From Methylorubrum extorquens (GTDB lineage Bacteria; Pseudomonadota; Alphaproteobacteria; Rhizobiales; Beijerinckiaceae), in NCBI RefSeq assembly GCF_024169925.1, contig NZ_JALJXF010000001.1, positions 1,370,001-1,434,000 of the forward strand: a DNA stretch of 64,000 bases, read 5' to 3'. Below the pieces are notes generated by a model. It searched no databases, was not told the origin of the DNA, and saw only the letters and a program-made list of their open reading frames with translations. Position 1 is the stretch's first letter; every line of letters starts with the position of its first letter. The position numbers and the translations under genes are program-made. Below are positions 37,451-48,900 of this stretch, piece by piece.

Positions 37451-37920
37451 GCGCGAACCTCCTTGAGGGCGGCGTCGAGGGATTCGGCGGACAGTCGAGC
37501 CAGCGGCTCGTCATCCACCAGGGCGGCAGGCGCGTTGGCGCAGAGGCCGAGGCAGTAGACCGGCTCGACGGTGACGCCGTCGGCGCTGGTGCCATGCCAG
37601 TCGCAACCCATGCGGGAGAGGATCTCGCCGTGGAGCCGGTCGGAGCCCATCGCCTGGCAGGCCTCGGCCCGACACAGCTTGACGTGATGGCGCCCGGCCG
37701 GCGGCTCGCGCCGGAAATCGTGGTAGAAAGTCAGGCAGCCATGCACTTCGGCGCGCGACAGGTTCAGCGCGTCGGCGATCATCGGCACGGCTTCCGCGTC
37801 AACGTAGCCGAACGTCTCCTGAAGCGCATGCAATATAGGGAGAGTCGCGCCCTCCAGAGATTGCAGCCCGGCGACGATCCCAGCCGCGCGGGTGGCGTTC
37901 CAAGGCTCGGGAGTAGCCAT
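37447..37920 (-). CDS. fdsG: NAD-dependent formate dehydrogenase gamma subunit
   Basis: 157 aa from ATG 37920, with AGGAAAG upstream. It is NuoE-like, with a helical N-terminus (PILHALQETFGYVDAEAVPMIA) and a thioredoxin-fold [2Fe-2S] site with Cys in KLCRAEACQ and YCLGLCAN. It passes electrons within the FdsGBA complex. It is the first gene of the operon, and the promoter should lie in the 460-base AT-richer region upstream. Confidence 0.95.
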   Translation of the reverse strand: MATPEPWNATRAAGIVAGLQSLEGATLPILHALQETFGYVDAEAVPMIADALNLSRAEVHGCLTFYHDFRREPPAGRHHVKLCRAEACQAMGSDRLHGEILSRMGCDWHGTSADGVTVEPVYCLGLCANAPAALVDDEPLARLSAESLDAALKEVRA

Positions 37921-38382
37921 GCTTTCCTGCCCAACTTGGTTTTGTTCTAAGGCTCAATCCAAACAGGGTCGGCACTAAAGTTCAATCAAGCAGTCTCGTG
38001 GTTCGACAAAAATTTTCGATCAAAACGCTTCGTTTGCGGTGCATCATCCGCCCAATGGGTATTCAAATTTTTTTTGAAATGGTAGGAAATTTTCTTCGTA
38101 TGGGTCGGGCAGGGGTGTCCGGCAGGGTGTGAAGTGGGCCATCCAGGGTCGTTACGAAAGTGAAATTCGAAGCTGCTTCGGCGGTGCCGGGACGGAATGG
38201 CGGGCGGACCCCAGCGCGGTGAACGCCCCCGCAAGCCCCCTATGCGCCTGAAGCGCCTCGCGGGCGACTCCGGTGATGGGATGGGCGGCGTTGCCGTCGC
38301 TGTGAGGCAGGTCGCAGGCGACCCGGCCCGCTCCCATGCCAACCGGCGGACCGAATCCTCGGCCCGTCGGACCCGTGTCGGT
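37921..38382. other. Intergenic region upstream of the fds operon
   Basis: About 460 bases between the BCCT gene's stop and fdsG. It contains an AT-rich patch at about 37995-38100 that stands out from the surrounding GC-rich DNA and probably holds the fds promoter and regulator sites. I could not pick a defensible -35/-10 pair. No coding sequence is supported. Confidence 0.5.
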
Positions 38383-40359
<1,977 letters not shown>

Positions 40360-40528
40360 GTCCGCTCGGGCTTCCCTTGGTGTCTTCGAACGATCCGGTC
40401 GCAGCGGATGCAGGCAGGCTCGCGGCTTCGGAGAAGGCGATCCGCTCCGATGCCGGGAGAAGGCTCATCGACATATGTGAATGGCCGCGCTTCCGTTCCC
40501 GAGCCGCATCCGGGACGGTGAGGCGTCC

Positions 40529-41746
40529 TCAGATTTCGAGGGCGGCGTAGGTCAGCACCCGCAATTCCCGGCGCAGGGGCAGGGCGGAGGAGGGGATCAA
40601 CTGGGTCATCAGCACCACCGCCATGTCCTCGTCGGGATCGATCCAGAACGAGGTGCTCGCCACCCCGCCCCAGGACACTTCGCCCGGCGTGCCGAGGATT
40701 TGGGCGCGGGCGGGGTCGAGCATCACCGAAAACCCGAGCCCGAAGCCGATGCCGGCGTAAGACGATTCGGCGAAGCGCGGCTGGCCCATCGAGGCGAGAT
40801 CGCCGGGCAGGTGGTTCATCAGCATCAGTTCGACGGTCTTGCGCCCGAGCAGCCGCACGCCGTCGCATTCGCCGAGATTGAGGATCATCCGGCAGAAGCG
40901 CAGGTAGTCGGCCGCCGTCGAGACGAGGCCGCCCCCGCCCGAGGCGAGCGGCGGCGGTGCCAGGAACCGGCTGCCGACGCTGTCGTCGTAGAGCCGGAGC
41001 TTTCCGGCGCGATCGAAAGCGTAGTTCGCCGCAAAGCGCGCCTGCTTCTCTTCCGGCACGAAGAAATCGGTGTCGTTCATGCCGAGCGGCCGCAGGATGC
41101 GCGCACGCATGAAATCCGCGAAATCCTGGCCCGACACCACCGCGACGAAGTGGCCGAGCACATCGGTGGCGACCGAGTAGTTCCATTCCGCCCCCGGCTG
41201 AGCCAGCAGCGGCTGCTGCGCGAGCCGCGCCACGAGCTCGCCGAGCGGCAGGGTCGACGTCTGGAAGTCGATCTCGTTCTGGCGGTAGAGCGCGTCGACG
41301 AGGGTCGCCTCCATGAAGCCGTAGGTCAGGCCGCTGGTGTGGGTGAGGAGGTCGCGGATCGTGATCGGGCGCAGCGCCGGCTCGGTCTCGATCTTGGCCC
41401 GGTTGCCGCCGGTCATCACCCGCATCTCGGCCAAGTCCGGCAGGAAGCGCGCGATCGGATCGTCGAGCTGGAACCGCCCCTCCTCGTAGAGCATCAGCAC
41501 CGCGAGGGAGGTCAGCGGCTTCGTCATCGAGTAGATGCGGGTGATGGTGTCGGCGGCAAACGGCTTTTCCCGCGCAAGGTCCGCGTGGCCGTGCGCCCGA
41601 AAGAAAGCGGTCTTGCCACCCCGCAGCACGCTCACCGAGAGGCCGGCGAGGCGCCCGGATTCGACGTAGCCCCGCATCCAGGTGTCGATCCGCTCCAGAC
41701 GGTCGGGACAGAGGCCGACGTCTCGGGGATCGGTCTCGACCTGCAT
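40529..41746 (-). CDS. Serine hydrolase of the beta-lactamase/class C family
   Basis: 405 aa from ATG 41746, with AAGGAG eight bases upstream. The active-site SxxK is in YSMTKPL (Ser near residue 89), and the tyrosine of the second motif is in WNYSVATD. The C-terminal HxG equivalent region reads WGGVASTSFW. No signal peptide is seen, so it is probably cytoplasmic and acts as an esterase or peptidase rather than as a beta-lactamase. It is separated from the BCCT gene by 169 bases. Confidence 0.88.
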   Translation of the reverse strand: MQVETDPRDVGLCPDRLERIDTWMRGYVESGRLAGLSVSVLRGGKTAFFRAHGHADLAREKPFAADTITRIYSMTKPLTSLAVLMLYEEGRFQLDDPIARFLPDLAEMRVMTGGNRAKIETEPALRPITIRDLLTHTSGLTYGFMEATLVDALYRQNEIDFQTSTLPLGELVARLAQQPLLAQPGAEWNYSVATDVLGHFVAVVSGQDFADFMRARILRPLGMNDTDFFVPEEKQARFAANYAFDRAGKLRLYDDSVGSRFLAPPPLASGGGGLVSTAADYLRFCRMILNLGECDGVRLLGRKTVELMLMNHLPGDLASMGQPRFAESSYAGIGFGLGFSVMLDPARAQILGTPGEVSWGGVASTSFWIDPDEDMAVVLMTQLIPSSALPLRRELRVLTYAALEI

Positions 41747-41818
41747 GCGCGGCTCCTTACGTTCGTGTCCGGAGCCCGTGTAGCGGCCTTGCACAGGGGG
41801 GCGCCAGCCCGAAAGCCG

Positions 41819-42313
41819 TCACCAGCCCATGGTGCCGGGCCCGCCCTTGAACGGCCCGACGAGCCCCGGCGTGATCCAGCCACCATAGAAGCCGCCGGGC
41901 TGGGGCTCGGCGCGCACGTCGCCGACGAGGCAGGTGTCCATCGGACCGGCATAGAAGGCGACGTAGCCGGCGATGGGCCGGAAGCCCGGCGTCGGATCGG
42001 GATAGGCCCAGGCCGCCCCCGACGCCCGTTCTCCGCCGCCCGTCACGTCGAGCAGCACGGCCCGGCCTTTCCATTCACAAATTCCGGCGCGGCGTGGGGG
42101 CCCGAGTACGCCCTCGGCGATATGCTGGGGCGGGATGTAGTAGGTCGGCGGGTGGCTCGTCTCCAGCACCCGGAAGCCTTCCGTGGTCGCGGCGATGGTC
42201 CGGCCGCCGAGGATGACGGTCAGCCGCTCGGGCACCGGCTCCAGCCGGGGCGGGCGGGGATAGTCCCAGACGCTTTCCTGCCCCGGGCCGGGGCGGACGG
42301 GGATGGGCCGCAC
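41819..42313 (-). CDS. DUF427 family protein
   Basis: 164 aa from GTG 42313, which has GGAGG six bases upstream; a TTG at 42352 is the only upstream alternative and lacks an SD. The family motif is seen as RVLETSHPPTYYIPPQHI, followed by the strands CEWKGRAVLLDV and a Pro/Gly-rich end (YGGWITPGLVGPFKGGPG). DUF427 proteins are small beta-barrels of unknown function. It shares an upstream region with the divergent otsB. Confidence 0.85.
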   Translation of the reverse strand: MRPIPVRPGPGQESVWDYPRPPRLEPVPERLTVILGGRTIAATTEGFRVLETSHPPTYYIPPQHIAEGVLGPPRRAGICEWKGRAVLLDVTGGGERASGAAWAYPDPTPGFRPIAGYVAFYAGPMDTCLVGDVRAEPQPGGFYGGWITPGLVGPFKGGPGTMGW

Positions 42314-42399
42314 GGGCGCCTCCGTTGATGTCGCATCACTGGTTTGTCGCAACCGGCCCTCATGCTAGCGCATCGAGAGCCCGAGAGAAGGACGCCGCC

Positions 42400-43167
42400 G
42401 TGAGCGAAGCCGCACGCCAAACCGCAGACTATGCGCTGTTCCTCGATTTCGACGGCACCCTGGTCGAGATCGCCCCGCGCCCCGACGCGGTGCAGGTCGA
42501 TCCCGGCCTGGTGCCCGCGCTGGAGCGCCTGCGCGAGCGGCTCGGCGGGGCGCTCGCCATCGTCACCGGACGGCCGGTCACGGTGATCGACGACTTCCTG
42601 AGCCCCGCCCGGTTCGACGTAGCCGGGCTGCACGGCGTCGAGCGCCGGGTGGACGGCCATTTGAGCGGCGGACGGCCGGAGGATCATCCGGACCTGCGCG
42701 CCGGCGTCGAGCGGCTGCACGCGGAGACGGCCCGCTACGAATCCGTACTGATCGAGGACAAGGGCGCCTCGGTCGCCGTGCATTGGCGGCTGGCCACGCC
42801 GGGCGATGCGCAGGCGGCCGAGACCATCGTGAAGGCGGTGGCGGCCGATCTCGGCTCCGCCTACCGGCTCCAACTCGGCAAGGCGGTCGGCGAGATCGTG
42901 CCGGCCGACGCCACCAAGGGCCACGCGATCCGCGCCTTCGCGGAGGCGGCCCCCTATGCCGGGCGGCGCGCGATCTTCCTCGGCGACGACCGCACCGACG
43001 AGATCGCCTTCGCCTCCGTCAACGAGGATGGCGGCGTCAGCGTGCGCATCGGCGACGGAGAGACCGTGGCCGGCCGCCGCCTCGCCACCCCTGCGGATGT
43101 GCGCGCGCTGATCACCGCCTGGGCCGAGGGCGCACCGATCGACCTCGACGCGCTGCCCGCTGCCTGA
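42400..43167 (+). CDS. otsB: Trehalose-6-phosphate phosphatase
   Basis: 255 aa from GTG 42400 with AAGGA upstream. HAD phosphatase motifs: I YALFLDFDGTL (nucleophile Asp), II VTGRP, III the Lys of the TKGHA segment, and IV FLGDDRTDEIAF. It converts trehalose-6-phosphate to trehalose, completing the OtsAB route and giving osmotic and desiccation protection. otsA is not in this window. glk follows after 100 bases on the same strand, a sensible sugar-phosphate pairing, though the transcript link is inferred. Confidence 0.95.
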   Translation: MSEAARQTADYALFLDFDGTLVEIAPRPDAVQVDPGLVPALERLRERLGGALAIVTGRPVTVIDDFLSPARFDVAGLHGVERRVDGHLSGGRPEDHPDLRAGVERLHAETARYESVLIEDKGASVAVHWRLATPGDAQAAETIVKAVAADLGSAYRLQLGKAVGEIVPADATKGHAIRAFAEAAPYAGRRAIFLGDDRTDEIAFASVNEDGGVSVRIGDGETVAGRRLATPADVRALITAWAEGAPIDLDALPAA

Positions 43168-43267
43168 GGGCACTTGCGGGGCAGAACCGTCCGCCGCAAC
43201 GCTTGCCGAACGGCCGGCGCACCCTCTGTTAAGGTCGCGGCAAAGCACGGCGAGAAGCGAGAGGCGG

Positions 43268-44269
43268 ATGTTCGAATTCCCGGTGCTGATCGGTGACATC
43301 GGCGGGACGAATGCCCGCTTCGGGCTGATCGAAACGAGGGGCGGGGCGCCCCGCCTCCTCTCCCGCGAGGCGACAGACGGCCATCCCGATCCGAGCGCGG
43401 CGATCCGTTCGTCCCTGGCGCGGGCCGGCGCGCCCGCGCCGCGCTCGGCGATCCTGGCGATCGCGGGTCGGGTCGATGCGCCCGCCGTCCAGCTCACCAA
43501 CGCGGCTTGGCGGGTGGACGCCGCTGCCATCGGCCGGGACTTCGGTCTGGCGCGGGTCGCCTTGGTCAACGACTACGTTCCGGTCGCCGCGGGCGCGGCC
43601 AGCATCGAGCCCGACGAACTCACGCCGATCGGACCGGCGCGGGAGGACGCGCCCGGGCCCCGGCTCGTGCTGGGCCCGGGCACCGGCTTCGGCGCCGCGG
43701 CCGTGATTCCCTACGGGGAGCGCCTCGCCATCGTCTCGACGGAGGCCGGCCACACCGACCTCGGGCCGACCGACGCGGAAGAGGCCGAGATCTGGCCGAC
43801 GGTCGAGCGCGTCGAGGGGCGGGTCACGGTGGAGACGCTGCTCTCGGGCTCCGGTCTCGCCCGGCTCTGCGCGGCGATCCGCGCGGTGCGGGCGGCCGGC
43901 GACGGCTCCCTGGGCGATCCGGCCGAGATCACCAGCGCCGGCCTGTCGGGCGAGGATCCGCACGCACAGGCCGCGCTCGCGCTGTTCGGCAAGCTGCTCG
44001 GCCGGGTGTGCGGGGATCTAGCGCTCACCTTTCTCGCCACCGGCGGGGTCTATATCGGCGGTGGCATCGCCCCGCGGATCATCTCCGTCCTGCGGGAGGG
44101 CGGGTTCCGCGAGGCATTCGAGCGCAAGGCGCCCTTCGCCGAGCAGATGCGCACGATCCCCACCAGCGTCATCACCGTGAAGGACCCCGCCTTCAGCGGC
44201 CTCGCGGCCTTGGCGAGCCAGAGCGGGCGCTTCGTCTATCACGGGCAGGGTTGGACGCCGGATCCGTGA
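43268..44269 (+). CDS. glk: Glucokinase
   Basis: 333 aa from ATG 43268, with GAGAGGCGG upstream. The N-terminal phosphate loop LIGDIGGTNARFGLIE, the catalytic Asp region LVNDYVPVA, LVLGPGTGFGAA and STEAGHTDLG are all of the Glk (ROK-like hexokinase) fold. It phosphorylates glucose with ATP in the cytoplasm, producing glucose-6-phosphate, which can feed the Ots trehalose route next door. Confidence 0.95.
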   Translation: MFEFPVLIGDIGGTNARFGLIETRGGAPRLLSREATDGHPDPSAAIRSSLARAGAPAPRSAILAIAGRVDAPAVQLTNAAWRVDAAAIGRDFGLARVALVNDYVPVAAGAASIEPDELTPIGPAREDAPGPRLVLGPGTGFGAAAVIPYGERLAIVSTEAGHTDLGPTDAEEAEIWPTVERVEGRVTVETLLSGSGLARLCAAIRAVRAAGDGSLGDPAEITSAGLSGEDPHAQAALALFGKLLGRVCGDLALTFLATGGVYIGGGIAPRIISVLREGGFREAFERKAPFAEQMRTIPTSVITVKDPAFSGLAALASQSGRFVYHGQGWTPDP

Positions 44270-44406
44270 CGCCAGGAGGCCGCCGCCCCCTATGCCCCCT
44301 AGCGTCGGCCGAACGGTCTGTTAACCATGGCAGGCGCTAAGCTTCGTCGTCCCCGCCGTCTCGTCCCGAGCGGCGCGGGAGCGTGGAGCCGCCCAGAGTC
44401 CAGACC

Positions 44407-45303
44407 ATGCGCGCCAAGCCCATCCTTCGCGCCCACCTCCTGTTTCTCGCCGGGGCGCTCGCCCTTCCGGCCGGGACACAGGCCGCGCCGCGGGCCCACA
44501 GGGCCAAGGCGGCCCCCGCGGGCGTCGCCGTCGATTACAGCGTCAATCTCGCCGGTATCCCAATCGGCAATGCCCAGCTCACCGGCGCCTTCGAGGGCGC
44601 GCGCTACCGCATGGACGTCTCGGCGGTGCTGACGGGCCTCGTCGGCGCGGTCACCGGCGGCCAGGGCTCGGCCCGGTCTTCGGGCAGCATCGCCGCGGCG
44701 CCCCTGCCGAGCGCCTTCTCGATCGCCACCCGCACCAGCAGTTCGGGCATCGCCGTACGCATGGCGCTGGCGGGCGGCAACGTCACCCAGGCCGAGGTGA
44801 CCCCGCCGCTGCTCGATACCGGCGACCGGGTGCCGGTCACGGCGGCGGCCAAGCGCGGCGTGATCGATCCGGCGAGCGCGCTGATGATGCCGGCACGCGC
44901 CCGCGCCGAGCTCACCGATCCCGAGAACTGCAACCGCACGCTTCCCGTCTTCGACGGCGCCACCCGCTTCAACGTGGTCCTGAGCTACGGCGAGACCCGA
45001 CAGGTGGAAAAGCCCGGCTACAGCGGGCCGGTGCTGGTCTGCAACGCCCGCTACGTCGCCATCGCCGGCCACCGGCCCGACCGGCCGGGGGTGAAGTTCA
45101 TGGAAGACAACCGCGACATGTCGGTCTGGCTCGCCCCCGTCGAGGGAACGCGGGTGCTGGTGCCGCTGCGGATCGCCGTGCGCACCACGCTCGGCACCAA
45201 CATCATCGAGGCGACCCGCTGGACGCGGACCGGCACCGCGACCGCCACCGGCGGCGAAGCCCAGCCGGCCGCCGTCGCCGACGCGAGCCTGTCGCAGCAG
45301 TAG
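44407..45303 (+). CDS. Exported DUF3108 domain protein
   Basis: 298 aa from ATG 44407 (GTG 44383 gives eight more; neither SD is convincing). The signal peptide is RAHLLFLAGALALPAGTQA with cleavage before APR. The mature part has the DUF3108 pattern: VDYSVNLAGIPIGNAQL, RYRMDVSAVLTGL, and a C-terminal VPLRIAVRTTLGTNIIEATRW. The fold is a curved beta-sheet resembling lipid-binding periplasmic proteins. Before the SUV3-like helicase this gene is a common neighbour in Hyphomicrobiales; its expected other partner rpmB is absent here. Confidence 0.85.
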   Translation: MRAKPILRAHLLFLAGALALPAGTQAAPRAHRAKAAPAGVAVDYSVNLAGIPIGNAQLTGAFEGARYRMDVSAVLTGLVGAVTGGQGSARSSGSIAAAPLPSAFSIATRTSSSGIAVRMALAGGNVTQAEVTPPLLDTGDRVPVTAAAKRGVIDPASALMMPARARAELTDPENCNRTLPVFDGATRFNVVLSYGETRQVEKPGYSGPVLVCNARYVAIAGHRPDRPGVKFMEDNRDMSVWLAPVEGTRVLVPLRIAVRTTLGTNIIEATRWTRTGTATATGGEAQPAAVADASLSQQ

Positions 45304-45348
45304 GTTTTGCGGATCGCAATCCAGATCGACCCGGTCATCCGCGACGCG

Positions 45349-45395
45349 CCCTCATCCTGAAGTGCCCGCGTCGGCGGGCCTCGAAGGATGAGGGG
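45349..45395. repeat. Dispersed intergenic palindrome (CCTCATCCT family)
   Basis: CCCTCATCCTGAAGTGCCC and GGGCCTCGAAGGATGAGGG pair to form a hairpin after the DUF3108 stop. Its arms match those of the inverted repeat at 32864-32978, making this the second family member in the window. It may act as a terminator. Confidence 0.65.
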
Positions 45396-45451
45396 CCGGG
45401 CGGGACCGAGGGACGATCGAATGAGCGCCGATGCGGTTAGGAGGTGCAACC

Positions 45452-45796
45452 ATGCGTCGGTTCGCAAACGCTTCGCCCCGCAGGAACACTCTGCGGCGCG
45501 TCTGCCTCGTCCTAGCCCTCCTCGTCCCGTCCTTCGCCTGGGCCGGCGGCCCCCTCACGGCGGGGCCGGATTGCGGCCCCGACGCATTCTCCACCGCACA
45601 GGTGATCGAAGGCCGCCCGCCGCGCCGCGGCCCGCTGATGGCGATGCCCGACACCCTCTGCACGGACCTCACGCCGCAGCAGCCTCAGCCCCGGATCGAC
45701 ATCTATGCCTATCCCGGCGTCGGTGCCCCGGCTGGCGGGCCGGGCACGGGCGTCCCATATGAGGGACGGTCGCCGCGGCTCGCCCCGTACCGCTAG
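45452..45796 (+). CDS. Small exported Pro/Gly-rich protein
   Basis: 114 aa from ATG 45452, with an excellent SD (AGGAGG, seven bases upstream). A signal peptide (RRFANASPRRNTLRRVCLVLALL, in parts, to SFAWA) precedes a short mature protein with two Cys (PDCGPD, TLCTDL), probably one disulfide, and a Pro/Gly-rich end. Family not recognised. It lies between two dispersed palindromes and is probably transcribed alone. Confidence 0.65.
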   Translation: MRRFANASPRRNTLRRVCLVLALLVPSFAWAGGPLTAGPDCGPDAFSTAQVIEGRPPRRGPLMAMPDTLCTDLTPQQPQPRIDIYAYPGVGAPAGGPGTGVPYEGRSPRLAPYR

Positions 45797-45844
45797 AGCA
45801 TCGTCCCGAAAGGTGGCTTCCGGCTTTCGGAAAAAAGACGATGC
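45796..45844. repeat. Alphaproteobacterial intergenic palindrome (GCATCGTC...GACGATGC)
   Basis: GAGCATCGTC CCGAAA ... TTTCGG AAAAAAGACGATGC folds as two nested stems. Elements of this design (GAGCATNNTCCCGAAAA...TTTTCGG...ATGC) are widespread between genes in Methylobacterium and Bradyrhizobium relatives. It probably helps end the small gene before it. Confidence 0.65.
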
Positions 45845-45985
45845 AACAGCAAGCGCCTCGAGCATGGTCCGGGATCCGGTATCCAGGACGGTGCTCGAGC
45901 GGCCGACTTCCGATGCAGGGCCCAGCGCCCGGCTGCCCTCCGCTCCGCCGACGGCCCTCAGCGCCGTAGGGATCGCCGCTCCCGC

Positions 45986-48900
45986 ATGACGCTCCGCACC
46001 CTTCACCGCGAGGCCCGCGCGCGCGGGGTCACGGCGGTGCTCGGCCCGACCAACACGGGCAAGACGCACATGGCCATCGAGCGGATGCTCCTGCATCCGA
46101 CCGGCATGATCGGCCTGCCCCTGAGGCTCCTGGCCCGAGAGGTCTACCTGCGCGTGGTCGCCAAGGTCGGCGCTGAGAACGTCGCGCTCATCACCGGCGA
46201 GGAGAAGATCAAGCCGGATCGGCCGCGCTACTGGATCTGCACCATCGAGGCGATGCCGCGCGACCTCGACGTCGCCTTCGTCGCGATCGACGAGATCCAG
46301 CTCGCCGCCGACATGGATCGCGGCCACGTCTTCACCGATCGCCTGCTCTACCGGCGGGGCCGCGAGGAGACGCTGCTGATCGGCTCCTCGACCATGCTGC
46401 CGCTGGTGCAGGCGCTGATCCCCGGCGTGCAGACGACGACGCGCCCGCGTCTTTCGAGCCTGACCTTCGCGGGCGAGAAGAAGATCTCGCGGCTGCCGCA
46501 CCGCACCGCGATCGTCGCCTTCTCGGCCGAGGAGGTTTACGCCATCGCCGAGCTGATCCGGCGCCAGCGCGGCGGTGCGGCGGTGGTGCTCGGCGCGCTC
46601 TCGCCCCGCACCCGCAACGCCCAGGTCGAACTCTATCAATCGGGCGACGTCGATTACCTCGTCGCCACCGACGCGGTCGGCATGGGGCTCAACCTCGACG
46701 TCGATCACGTGGCCTTCGCCGCGAACTGGAAATACGACGGCACCCGCTTCCGCAAACTGTCCCCAGCCGAGATGGGCCAGATCGCCGGGCGCGCCGGGCG
46801 CCATATCGCCGACGGTACGTTCGGTTCGACGGGGCGCTGCCCACCCTTCGAGCCGGAGATGGTCGAGGCGCTGGAGACCCACGATTTCGAGCCCGTGCGC
46901 ATGCTGCAATGGCGCAACCCGGACCTCGAATTCGCCTCGCTGGAACGGCTGCAGGCGAGCCTCGACGAACATCCGCACGAACAGGGCCTGACCCGCGCGC
47001 CGATGGGCGAGGACCAGCAGGCGTTCGAAATCCTGATGCGCGAGGAAGACATTCGCGACATGGCGAAAGGGCCGGCAGCGGTGCGCCGGCTGTGGGACAC
47101 CTGCGGCGTGCCGGACTACCGCAAGGTCCACCCGCAGACCCATGCCGACCTCGTGGCCCAGCTCTACCGCTTCCTGATGCGCGGCATGGCGGGCCGCATC
47201 CCCAACGACTGGTTCGCCCGCCACGTGGCGATGATCGACCGCACCGACGGCGACATCGACGCCCTGTCCCAGCGCATCGCGCAGGGGCGGACCTGGACCT
47301 TCGTGGCGAACAGGCCCGACTGGTTGCTCGATCCTCTGCATTGGCAGGGCGAGACGCGTCGGGTAGAGGACAGATTGTCCGACGCCCTGCACGAGCGCCT
47401 CGCGAGCCGCTTCGTCGATAGGCGCACCAGCGTCCTGATGCGGCGCTTGAGAGAGAAGACGATGCTGGAAGCCGAAATCACCTCCGGCGGTGACGTCACC
47501 GTCGAGGGTCAACATGTGGGCCGTCTTCACGGCTTCCAATTCGTGCCCGACCCACAAGCCGAGGGCCACGAAGCCAAGACGCTGCGCTCCGCCGCCGACA
47601 AGGCGCTGGCCGGCGAGATCGAGGCGCGGGCCGACCGCTTCGCCTCGGCCGCCGACGCGTCGCTGGTGCTCTCGCATGACGGCATCATCCGCTGGACCGG
47701 CGATCCCGTCGCCAAGCTGACGCCGGGCGACAAGCTGTTCGAGCCCGGCATCCGCCTCATCGCCGACGACAGCCTGTCCGGCGCGTCCCGCGAAAAGGTC
47801 GAGACGCGGCTGGCGGCATGGCTGCGCGCCCACATCGTGCGCCTGCTCGGGCCGCTGATGGAGATCGAGACGGCGGCCGACCTCACAGGGCTCGCCCGCG
47901 GCATCGGCTATCAGGTGGTCGAGGCGCTCGGCGTGCTGGAGCGGGCCAAGGTGGCGCACGAGATGCGCACCCTCGATCAGGACGGGCGGGCCAATCTCCG
48001 CCGTCACGGCGTGCGCTTCGGCGCCTACCACATCTTCCTGCCCGCGCTGCTGAAGCCGGCCCCGCGCACCCTCGCCGCCCAGCTCTGGGCGCTGAAGAAC
48101 GGCGGCCTCGACCAGCCCGGCCTCGACGAGATCGCGCATCTGGCCAGTTCCGGCCGCACCTCGATCAAGGTCGATCCCAACATCGCCAAGGGTCTCTACC
48201 GCGCCGCCGGCTTCCGGGTCTGCGGCGAGCGGGCGGTGCGCGTCGATATCCTGGAGCGGCTCGCCGACCTGATCCGCCCGGCCATCGCCTACCGCCCCGG
48301 CACGACCCCGGGCGAGCCGCCGGCCGGCAGCGCGGACGGCGACGGCTTCGTCGCCACCGTGAACATGACCTCGCTCGTCGGCTGCTCGGGCGAGGATTTC
48401 GCCTCGATCCTGAAGTCCTTGGGCTACGTCGCGCAGAACCGTGCCGGCCCGGCCATCACCGTGCCCCTGGTCGCGGCAGCACCGACCGTCCCCGCCGCAC
48501 GCCCCGACGAGGCCGCATCGCAGGAGACGGCGACCCAAGACACCGCCAGCGAGACATCGGCGACCGAGGAGACACCGGTCGACGAGGCGGCAGCCGAAGC
48601 GACGTCCCAGGACGCGACCGCCGTCGATGCCACGGCCGAGCCGAGCGACGAGACGGCGCCTGCCGAGGCAACGTCCGACGCCGAGGGTGAAACCGAGACC
48701 GTCACCGCCGAGGCCGAGCCCACCGCGGGAGAGACGGTCGAAGCACCGGCCGAAGCGGATGCCCCGGTTGAGGAATCGGCACCGAGCGAGGCCGAGACGT
48801 CTCCCGAAGCCGCCGCACCGATGCCGGCCGAGACCGCCGATGCCGCGCAGGCGGCTGCGGCGACCGGAGAGGTCGAGGCGGTGGACGCCGCCGATTCGGC

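Noticed and set aside
34076..37558. 1160-residue open frame antisense to fdsA/fdsB
   Set aside because: Same shadow pattern; the complementary strand carries all formate dehydrogenase motifs.
37986..38342. Open frame of 118 codons upstream of the fds operon
   Set aside because: No SD, mixed codon bias and no motif; it spans the promoter-like AT-rich region.
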